Positions 1 to 5,457 of a stretch of DNA of 5,588 nucleotides are shown in pieces. The stretch comes from Thermoanaerobaculia bacterium (GTDB lineage: Bacteria > Acidobacteriota > Thermoanaerobaculia > Multivoradales > UBA5704), in the NCBI GenBank assembly GCA_030150965.1, contig JASLEW010000450.1, positions 1 to 5,588 of the forward strand. Direction: 5' to 3'. Within the stretch, counting starts at the first letter, position 1; each line of letters begins with the position of its first letter. A model generated the notes under the pieces. The model saw nothing but the letters and a program-made list of their open reading frames with translations, did no database searches and was not told the origin of the DNA. The translations under genes were made by a program, and so were the position numbers.

Positions 1-577
1 CCTCCGCCCGCGGGCGCGCCGCCCCCCGGTTGGACGGCGCCAGGGCCGCGGCGTCCAGCTCGGCGTGGCGGGCGCGCGCCGCCAGGATCTCGAAGACCGC
101 CGGCTCCGCCCAGACGCCGGCGCAGAGCACGCATTCGGACACCGCCACCGGCTCGCCGCCGAGCTGCCGGCTGGACAGCGGCCGGCCGCCGGCGCAGGCG
201 GGGCAGTGCAGGGGCGGGCCGCCGGCGGCGAAGCTCGCCGCCTGATCGACCAGGATCGGGCCGCCGCAGTGCGAGCAGAAGCGGGCGCTGCCGCTCACCC
301 GCGCCATGCAGCCCGGGCAGACGGTGTCGAGGTCGCGCTCGTGCACGGTGAAGCTCGATCCGCAGTAGCGGCAGGCCGCCTCCTCGTCCTGCCGCGGCGC
401 GCCGCAGGCCGAGCAGCGCACCACCGCCGCATCGTGCGACAGGAGCGGCGGCACCTCGACCAGGGCGCCGCAGCTGCACCGCAGCACCTCCCCCGGCGCC
501 CGGCCGCCGGCGTCGAGCTGGCGGCGGCAGGAGCCGCAGGCCACGAGGTGGCGGACGGGGGGCGGCGTCGGGGTCAC
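1..577 (-). CDS. Zinc-ribbon protein with four Cys4 modules, partial (C-terminus beyond left edge)
   Basis: The frame is open for 192 codons from a GTG at 577-575 to the window edge, so the C-terminus is missing. Eight cysteine pairs are visible and make four likely zinc ribbons: C14/C17 with C34/C36, C55/C58 with C69/C72, C87/C90 with C101/C104, and C125/C128 with C149/C152. The last module (about 123-165), with CPAC, then CVLC followed by GVW, resembles the TFIIB-type zinc finger family seen in many bacterial proteins. The third (CPGC and CSHC followed by GG) looks like a typical double-zinc-ribbon half. No signal peptide or membrane segment is seen, so it is probably cytoplasmic. The start lies 4 nt after the HD-GYP stop with no clear Shine-Dalgarno, which suggests translational coupling. 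Function is unknown; nucleic-acid or protein binding is only inferred from the ribbons. The coding call is strong because the regular Cys spacing appears in this frame only. Confidence 0.85.
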   Translation of the reverse strand, partial: MTPTPPPVRHLVACGSCRRQLDAGGRAPGEVLRCSCGALVEVPPLLSHDAAVVRCSACGAPRQDEEAACRYCGSSFTVHERDLDTVCPGCMARVSGSARFCSHCGGPILVDQAASFAAGGPPLHCPACAGGRPLSSRQLGGEPVAVSECVLCAGVWAEPAVFEILAARARHAELDAAALAPSNRGAARPRAE

Positions 578-581
578 CGGG

Positions 582-1766
582 TCACTGGGAGACTTCGAGC
601 AGCGAGAGCGACTCGAGCAGCGCCTCGCCGGCGGCCAGGTTGAAGCGGCCGCCGGCGAAGAGGCCGCTGAACGCCGCCACCACCTGCGGACAGAACTGGG
701 TGCCGGCGGCGCTCTCGATCTCGGCCGCGGCGCGCTCGGGCGAGAGGCCGTGGCGGTAGGGACGGCTGGTGGTCATGGCGTCGAAGGTGTCGGCCACCGC
801 GATGATGCGCGGCGCGAGCGGGATCGCCGCCCCCTCCAGGCCGTCGGGGTAGCCGCCGCCGTCCATCCGCTCGTGGTGGCTGCGCACCCCCGGCAGCACG
901 TGCGGGTTGGACAGGTGGGAGACGATCTCGGCGCCGTCCGTGGTGTGCCGGCGCATGATCTCGGCCTCCTCGCGGTCGAGCGGCGCGGGCTTGCCGAGGA
1001 TGCGGTCGGGCACGCCGATCTTGCCGATGTCGTGGAGCGTCGCCGCCAGCCAGAGGTCCTTGAGATCGGCGGGCGCGAGCCCCAGCTCGGCGCCGAGCAG
1101 CAGCGAGTAGCTGACCACCCGGCGCACGTGGCCGCCGGTGTAGGGGTCCTTCTTCTCCAGCGTCTCGGCGAGCGCCGTCACCATGTTGAGGAACTGGCGC
1201 CGCTGCGCCGCATAGAGCCGGGCGTTCTGCAGCGGATGCGCCAGGATGCTGGCGAACAGCCGCATGCGGCGCAGGTCGTCGGCGGTGAAATGGTCGCGGT
1301 CGATCGGGTTGAGCAGCTGCAGCACGCCGACCACCTGGGCGTTGGCGAGCAGCGGCACGGCCAGCACCGCGCGGGTCTGGAAGACGCCCTGCGGGTCGCC
1401 GTGCCAGCGCGGATCGGCGGCGACGTCGTTGACCACCTCGGCGACGCCGGTCTGCGCGACGCTGCCGGCGATGCCCTGGCCCAGCCGCACCCGCAGGCCG
1501 CGGATCTCGCCGGCGGCGCGCCCGCGCACCACGCGGAAGAACAGCTCGCCCTGCTCGTCGTCCACCTCCCAGATCGAGCTGGTCTCGGCGCGGCAGATCC
1601 GCTCGGCGGTGGACATCGCCAGCTCCAGCACGGCCGACAGCTCCAGGGTGGAGGCGAGCCGGACGCCGATCTCGAGCAGCGTCTCGTACTCGGCAACGCG
1701 CCCCGCCAGCTCGGCCGGACCGGCCGCCGCTCCCACCGTGGAGGTCTCCGCCTCGGCCTGGATCAT
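582..1766 (-). CDS. GAF/HD-GYP domain protein, predicted cyclic di-GMP phosphodiesterase
   Basis: The protein has 394 residues. A GAF domain (about 27-182) precedes an HD-GYP domain (about 193-385). HD-GYP proteins hydrolyse c-di-GMP with a bound metal centre. Visible metal and motif residues are H213, the HDIGKIG motif (H245, D246), H274, H297/H298 followed by a GGGYPDGL-type motif with GYP at 305-307, and D326. All ligands for a two-metal site are therefore present. At the place where trinuclear enzymes carry a Glu four residues before the first His, this protein has Tyr209. No transmembrane segment or receiver domain is present, so it is a soluble enzyme, probably controlled by a small ligand or redox signal at the GAF domain. 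The ATG at 1766 is chosen because a strong GGGAGG sits 8 nt upstream; a 52-residue upstream extension in the same frame is Pro/Arg-rich and unlike protein. The zinc-ribbon gene follows after 4 nt. Confidence 0.95.
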   Translation of the reverse strand: MIQAEAETSTVGAAAGPAELAGRVAEYETLLEIGVRLASTLELSAVLELAMSTAERICRAETSSIWEVDDEQGELFFRVVRGRAAGEIRGLRVRLGQGIAGSVAQTGVAEVVNDVAADPRWHGDPQGVFQTRAVLAVPLLANAQVVGVLQLLNPIDRDHFTADDLRRMRLFASILAHPLQNARLYAAQRRQFLNMVTALAETLEKKDPYTGGHVRRVVSYSLLLGAELGLAPADLKDLWLAATLHDIGKIGVPDRILGKPAPLDREEAEIMRRHTTDGAEIVSHLSNPHVLPGVRSHHERMDGGGYPDGLEGAAIPLAPRIIAVADTFDAMTTSRPYRHGLSPERAAAEIESAAGTQFCPQVVAAFSGLFAGGRFNLAAGEALLESLSLLEVSQ

Positions 1767-1770
1767 GCGG

Positions 1771-1780
1771 TCCCCCTCCC
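1771..1780 (-). promoter_or_regulatory. Ribosome binding site of the HD-GYP gene
   Basis: The minus strand reads GGGAGGGGGA just before the ATG at 1766. The GGAGG core lies about 8 nt from the start codon. This is the clearest Shine-Dalgarno in the window, and it decides the start against the longer in-frame alternative at 1922. Confidence 0.75.
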
Positions 1781-1794
1781 TTTCGCTCCCAGCA

Positions 1795-1820
1795 TACGAC
1801 GGAACCGGCGGCCAGGTTCC
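1795..1820 (-). promoter_or_regulatory. Candidate ECF-sigma-type promoter upstream of the HD-GYP gene, overlapping an inverted repeat
   Basis: On the minus strand GGAACC (1820-1815) is followed after 16 nt by CGTA (1798-1795). This matches the general ECF pattern of a GGAAC-like -35 and a CGTA/CGTC -10; the sigma-W class in Bacillus uses a 16-nt spacing to CGTA. Transcription would begin near 1789, giving a leader of about 22 nt that just contains the ribosome binding site. GGAACC is also the first arm of a perfect inverted repeat with GGTTCC (1801-1806), 8 nt apart, so the site could instead be a repressor or activator operator. No ECF sigma gene lies in the window. Motif matching by eye only. 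Confidence 0.35.
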
Positions 1821-1883
1821 GCGGCAGCGGCCGGCGCAGATCACCCCGGGCCGGGGTGGCGGTGCCGGCCGCGGGTGTCCGAG

Positions 1884-1896
1884 CGCGATGATCGCG
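1884..1896. repeat. Perfect 6-bp inverted repeat with 1-nt centre in the intergenic gap
   Basis: CGCGAT and ATCGCG flank a single G. It lies in the 195-nt gap between the kinase and HD-GYP genes, upstream of the candidate promoter at 1795-1820. It could be a small operator. Self-complementary words are common in DNA of this composition, so the functional reading is weak. Confidence 0.3.
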
Positions 1897-1926
1897 ACGG
1901 CGGGACGGCGGGACGGCGGCACGGCG
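1896..1926. repeat. Short tandem repeat, 8-nt unit
   Basis: Three perfect copies of GACGGCGG start at 1896, 1904 and 1912. A fourth degenerate copy starting at 1920 matches 6 of 8 positions. The period is not a multiple of three, which fits non-coding DNA. It lies directly after the inverted repeat at 1884-1896, with which it shares one base, within the kinase to HD-GYP gap. Function unknown; copy number could vary by slippage. Confidence 0.7.
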
Positions 1927-1954
1927 CGCGGCGCCGCGCCGGCACGGCGCCGGC
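1926..1954 (-). terminator. GC-rich hairpin region just after the kinase stop, weak terminator candidate
   Basis: Seven nucleotides past the kinase stop the transcript could fold GCCGGC with GCCGGC (1949-1954 and 1938-1943, 5-nt loop). Next comes a 14-bp palindrome at 1926-1939. No U-tract follows, so it is not a classical intrinsic terminator. It could attenuate or stabilise the kinase message, or be a by-product of GC-rich sequence. Confidence 0.2.
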
Positions 1955-1961
1955 CGGGCCG

Positions 1962-4637
1962 TCAGGCGCTCAGGGCCTCGAGCTCGCGTTGCAGCTCCTC
2001 GGCGGTGCCGAAGCGCTCGCCGGGGCTCTTGCGCAGGCAGCGCAGGATGGCCGCCTCCAGCCGCGGCGGCATCTCGCTCCAGTGCTCGTGCGGCGGTGGC
2101 GGCTCCTGCTGCAGGTGCTTGAGCACCACCTCCATGGCGGTGCCGCCGCGGAACGGCACCTCGCCGGTGAAGATCTCGTACAGCACCACGCCGGCCGAGT
2201 AGATGTCGGCGCGGGTATCGATCTCGTCGCCCTGCACCTGCTCGGGGGCCAGGTACTGCGGCGTGCCGACGATGAAGCCGGCCTGCGTCTGGCCGGGCTG
2301 CAGGCGCGACACCGGCCGCGCGATGCCGAAGTCCATCAGCTTGGCGTTGCCGGTCGCCTCCAGGATCAGGTTCTCGGGCTTGATGTCGCGGTGGATGACG
2401 CCCACCGCATGCGCCGCGCTCAGCCCGGCGCACAGCTGCTTGCCCAGGCGCAGGGCCGCCGAGTAGGGCAGGCGGTGGGTCTGGTCGAGCATATAGCGCA
2501 GGGTCACCCCGCGCACGTACTCCATCGAGATGAAGGCGACGCGGTCCAGCTCGCCGAAGTCGTAGGTGCGCAGCACGTTGGGGTGGGTGATCCGGCGCGC
2601 CAGCTTGAGCTCGCTCTTGAGCCGTTCGAGCTGCGCGCGGTCGCCCCACAGGTCGCGGCGCAGCACCTTGAGCGCCACCAGGTCGTCGAGCTCCCGGTCG
2701 CGCGCCTTGTAGACCACGCCCATGCCGCCGCTGCCCAGCACCGACAGCACCTGGAAGCGGCGACCCATGAGGCTCCCCGGCGCCACGTCCGAGGCGGTGG
2801 TCACCACCGCGTCGAGGGTGCCGGAGGCCGCCGACGCCGGGGTCGGGGTGCGCAGCGTCTGCTGCCCGGCGAGCCGCGCCGCCAGGTCGGCGGTCAGCAC
2901 GTAGATGGGCTGCGGGCTCACCAGGCCGCGGCGCGGCGCCAGCTCATAGCCGGCGTGCACGAAGTACTCCCGCAGCTGCTGATAGTAGTCGCGGGCCAGC
3001 ACCAGGTCGCCGGGCGCGGCCTCGCGCAGCAGGCTCTCCAGCTGCTGCACCGGCTGGCCCACCAGACCGCGGTCAGACTGCTCGCCCCAGACCACCGGTC
3101 CGGTCACCACGACGCCCCCGGCGATCGCCAGGCTCGGCGCCTCGCTGCCGGTGTCGTCGCCCCAGACGGTGTGCGGCTGGAGGATCTCGGCGGCGGCGGC
3201 GAGCGGCGCCAGGGGGTGGCGCCCGCGGTCGAAGCGCGCCAGCACGCGGTGGCCGGCGACCGCCTCGATCTCGCCGCCGGCGTTGCCGATCGTCGTCTCC
3301 AGGTGCTGCAGGGCGAGGCCCAGGCGCTGCAGCACCTGGTCGGCGCCGCCGGCCTCGAGGTGGGGATTGGCGTAGCCGCGCAGCTCGACGGCCAGCAGCA
3401 CCACGTCGCGGGCCTGCGGCGCGCCCAGCATCACGCGCCCGCCGCCACCCCCCGGCTCCGGCAGGTTGCGCGACAGCTCGGTGACGTAGGCCTCCATGTC
3501 GCGCTTCTCGCGCAGGTCGGAGAGCAGCACGTCGAAGCTCTGCGCCAGCTGCCCCACCTCGTCGCCGCGGGTGGTGGTGGTGATGCGCTGGTTGTAGTCG
3601 CCCTGGCGGGCGGCCTCGGCGGCGGCGGCCAGCTCGCGCATCGGCTGGAGGGCGCGCTGGGTGAGGTAGAAGGCGAGCGCCCCGGCGATCAGCACCGCCG
3701 CCAGGCCGGAGAGGCCGACCACCGCCTCGATCTGGCTGAACGGCGCCTGCACCTTGTTGAGCGAGGCGAGGGCGATGCTGGCGCCGACCGGCCGGCCGGC
3801 GCCGTCGCGCAGCGGCGAGGGCAGGGCCAGCCAGGGCTGGTCGTCGAGCGTGAGCGGCACGTCGCGCAGCTCGGCGCCCGGCCGGAAGGCCAGCGGCCGG
3901 CCGGCGTCCGGGGCGTTGAGCGCCTGCTCGACCGCCCGGCGCATGCCGGCGTTGAGGGTGCTGGCCACCACCCGCACGCCGCTGTCGTTGCTGGCCACGA
4001 ACGCCACGTCGCTGCCGCTCGCGGCGCTGATCTGCCGGGCCGCGGCGTCGGTGATCTCGAAGGCGGTGACCATGAACCCCTGCAGCTCGAAGCTCTCGAT
4101 CATCGGCACGGCGACGGCGTAGTAGAGGCGCTCCCCCTCGCTCCACACCCCGGCCGCCTCGCGCGGGCCGTTGAGCGCGCGCCGGATCAACGGCTGCTGG
4201 GAGAGGTCCTGGCGCGACGCCGAGCTGTCGCTCCTGGCGATCACCCGTCCGGCGCTGTCGAGGACGATGGCGAAGGAGAACTTGAGCTCCGGCTGGCGGC
4301 TGGCCAGCTGGTCCTGGATGGAGGCGACGTCGCGCTCCGCCGCGGCCTCGGCGATGTAGGCCTTGAAGCGCGGGATGTTGACGAGGAAGCGCGAGATCAG
4401 CTTGAGCTGCTCGTAGTACTGCTCCTGCAGCGTCGCCTGCACCGCGGCGCTGCCCTGCAGCGAGTCGAGGGCGGTGCGGTGGGCGATGCGCCGCACCTCC
4501 AGCCAGGTGACCACCGCGGCGGTGCCGACCGCCAGCAGGATCACCACCGAGGTGGCGAGGACGATCCGCTGGCCCAGCGACAGCGACCCGGCGCGGGCCG
4601 CGCTACCGGTAGTCGTCGCCGCGGGCGTAGGCGCCAC
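1962..4637 (-). CDS. Transmembrane receptor Ser/Thr protein kinase: Cache-like sensor, HAMP, degenerate cyclase fold, C-terminal Hanks-type kinase
   Basis: The protein has 891 residues. TM1 (about 25-46) is followed by a periplasmic region (47-303) with a Cache-like pattern: a VLDSAGRVIARSD strand, then a LYYAVAVPMI strand. Next are TM2 (304-326) and HAMP (327-379, with a DEVGQLAQSF motif). Residues 403-585 resemble a class III nucleotide cyclase but lack its catalytic residues. A Ser/Thr-rich linker (590-624) leads to a full protein kinase (628-885): Gly loop GSGGMG 635-640, K657, alpha-C E676, HRDIKPEN 749-756, DFG 769-771, APE 797-799 and R875. All expected catalytic residues are present, so it should be active, and it is of the RD type controlled through the activation loop. 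Most bacterial receptor kinases place the kinase N-terminally; here it is C-terminal. The GTG start at 4637 overlaps the cupredoxin end by 35 nt; the next usable starts fall inside TM1. Substrate unknown. Confidence 0.95.
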   Translation of the reverse strand: MAPTPAATTTGSAARAGSLSLGQRIVLATSVVILLAVGTAAVVTWLEVRRIAHRTALDSLQGSAAVQATLQEQYYEQLKLISRFLVNIPRFKAYIAEAAAERDVASIQDQLASRQPELKFSFAIVLDSAGRVIARSDSSASRQDLSQQPLIRRALNGPREAAGVWSEGERLYYAVAVPMIESFELQGFMVTAFEITDAAARQISAASGSDVAFVASNDSGVRVVASTLNAGMRRAVEQALNAPDAGRPLAFRPGAELRDVPLTLDDQPWLALPSPLRDGAGRPVGASIALASLNKVQAPFSQIEAVVGLSGLAAVLIAGALAFYLTQRALQPMRELAAAAEAARQGDYNQRITTTTRGDEVGQLAQSFDVLLSDLREKRDMEAYVTELSRNLPEPGGGGGRVMLGAPQARDVVLLAVELRGYANPHLEAGGADQVLQRLGLALQHLETTIGNAGGEIEAVAGHRVLARFDRGRHPLAPLAAAAEILQPHTVWGDDTGSEAPSLAIAGGVVVTGPVVWGEQSDRGLVGQPVQQLESLLREAAPGDLVLARDYYQQLREYFVHAGYELAPRRGLVSPQPIYVLTADLAARLAGQQTLRTPTPASAASGTLDAVVTTASDVAPGSLMGRRFQVLSVLGSGGMGVVYKARDRELDDLVALKVLRRDLWGDRAQLERLKSELKLARRITHPNVLRTYDFGELDRVAFISMEYVRGVTLRYMLDQTHRLPYSAALRLGKQLCAGLSAAHAVGVIHRDIKPENLILEATGNAKLMDFGIARPVSRLQPGQTQAGFIVGTPQYLAPEQVQGDEIDTRADIYSAGVVLYEIFTGEVPFRGGTAMEVVLKHLQQEPPPPHEHWSEMPPRLEAAILRCLRKSPGERFGTAEELQRELEALSA

Positions 4638-5346
4638 CAGTCTTGTTGAGGTGCGCGGGGAGCTTGGGGCGGACCACGGTCAGGCGCACGGTGTAGGGCG
4701 CCTCGCCCTCGAGCGGCAGGGTGAGGTCGGTGGTCGACGGGTCCGCCTGCTCGTGCCAGACGGTCAGCTTGCCGGCGCCCCGGGGCAGGCCGGTCAGCCG
4801 GAAGCTGCCGTCGGCGCGGGGCTCGGTGTAGTACGGGGTGGCGAGCACCGCGATGTAGGCCACCATCGACGGATGCACGTCGCAGAACACGCGCACGATG
4901 CCGGGCTGCTCGAACCGCTTCTCCCGGATCGGGCCGTTGCGGTAGATGCCGAGGTCGAAGGCGTTGCCCGGCGAGACCGAGAAGACGTTGTGCAGGATGG
5001 CGTCCTGATTGGGGAACTGCACCCGGCTGCCGACCGTCACCGCCAGCACCCGCGGCGCGAACTCCTTGCCGCGGGTGACCACCTGGGCCGGCGCCTCCAG
5101 CGGCCGCGCCGCATGCCCTCCCGCCGCCGGCTCGAACCAGATCACCGCCTGCCGCGGATCGCTGCCCCGGGCGGCGCTCTTGCCGTCCTTGGCCAGCAGC
5201 TGCAGGCGCCCCTGGAGCTCCTCGCCGGCCAGCGGCCCGCCGGCGGCGGCGAGGAGAGCGGCGGTCCCCGCCAGGACCGCCAGCAGCAGGCCCGGGCCCG
5301 GGCGGCGGCAGGCACGGCGGGAGCGACGGAGCGCTGGGTGGTTCAT
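4603..5346 (-). CDS. Exported cupredoxin-like copper protein with C-terminal beta-sandwich-like tail
   Basis: The protein has 247 residues. An Arg-rich N-terminus and a hydrophobic core (about 19-37) followed by LAG-EE look like a Sec signal peptide, so the product is probably periplasmic. The cupredoxin domain (about 43-170) shows the type 1 copper ligand set: H119 in a LHNVFS motif, C155, H158 and M161 in CDVHPSM. The C-x2-H-x2-M spacing is that of amicyanin, and such proteins are often named methylamine utilization protein by homology. No other methylamine genes are present, so that role is not supported. Residues 172-225 (a DGSFRLTGLPRG-type motif, then a TVWHEQ strand) resemble a carboxypeptidase-regulatory-like fold. 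The likely role is periplasmic electron transfer or copper binding. The ATG at 5346 is preferred because it gives a clean signal peptide; a GTG at 5391 in frame adds 15 residues. No strong Shine-Dalgarno is seen. The gene overlaps the kinase start. Confidence 0.9.
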   Translation of the reverse strand: MNHPALRRSRRACRRPGPGLLLAVLAGTAALLAAAGGPLAGEELQGRLQLLAKDGKSAARGSDPRQAVIWFEPAAGGHAARPLEAPAQVVTRGKEFAPRVLAVTVGSRVQFPNQDAILHNVFSVSPGNAFDLGIYRNGPIREKRFEQPGIVRVFCDVHPSMVAYIAVLATPYYTEPRADGSFRLTGLPRGAGKLTVWHEQADPSTTDLTLPLEGEAPYTVRLTVVRPKLPAHLNKTGGAYARGDDYR

Positions 5347-5366
5347 GGTGGGCTCGATTCCCCGCA

Positions 5367-5446
5367 AGGGCTTCCCGCGCGGCGGCCGCACGGGGAGCTG
5401 GTGGAACGACTTGCAGCCGGCTCCGCGTAGCTTAGATGGAAGCCCT
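5367..5446. repeat. Widely spaced 9-bp perfect inverted repeat around the cupredoxin promoter and leader
   Basis: On the plus strand AGGGCTTCC (5367-5375) and GGAAGCCCT (5438-5446) are exact reverse complements separated by 62 nt. The distal arm lies inside the spacer of the candidate promoter at 5429-5457; the proximal arm lies in the untranslated leader. Centre-to-centre distance is 71 bp, close to seven helical turns. The two arms could be paired half-operators, but they may be coincidental. Confidence 0.4.
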
Positions 5447-5457
5447 CTGGCAGTAAA
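5429..5457 (-). promoter_or_regulatory. Candidate sigma70-type promoter for the cupredoxin-kinase operon
   Basis: The minus strand reads TTTACT (5457-5452), a 17-nt spacer, then TAAGCT (5434-5429). The -35 matches TTGACA at 4 of 6 positions. The -10 matches TATAAT at 3 of 6, including the first, second and last. Transcription would start near 5422 and give a leader of about 75 nt before the ATG at 5346. This is the most AT-rich spot in the upstream region. The match is moderate. Confidence 0.4.

Noticed and set aside
65..643. Plus-strand open frame of 192 codons
   Set aside because: It is the antisense of the zinc-ribbon gene, whose regular cysteine pairs show the true coding frame.
1767..1922. 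In-frame 52-residue N-terminal extension of the HD-GYP protein
   Set aside because: It translates to low-complexity Pro/Arg sequence covering the tandem repeat, inverted repeats and ribosome binding site. The ATG at 1766 has the strong Shine-Dalgarno.
574..2649. Minus-strand open frame of 691 codons across the kinase end, the gap and the HD-GYP gene
   Set aside because: It is an Arg/Ala/Pro-rich shifted frame of genes whose motifs lie in other frames; it crosses a non-coding gap and shows no domain of its own.
750..4649. Plus-strand open frame of 1299 codons opposite the kinase and HD-GYP genes
   Set aside because: It is His/Arg/Gly/Ala-rich with no recognisable domain and spans the opposite strand of two genes with clear catalytic motifs. 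Long antisense frames are expected from third-position GC bias.
4603..5346. Reading the cupredoxin as a methylamine dehydrogenase electron acceptor (amicyanin proper)
   Set aside because: Only the ligand spacing matches. No mau genes are nearby, and the protein is longer, with an additional C-terminal domain.
5347..5391. Upstream GTG start for the cupredoxin
   Set aside because: It adds 15 residues in front of a good signal peptide and has no Shine-Dalgarno. It remains possible but less likely than the ATG at 5346.
5403..5429. Plus-strand GGAAC followed by CGTA, resembling a divergent ECF promoter
   Set aside because: The spacing is longer than for the minus-strand example and no plus-strand gene follows within the window.
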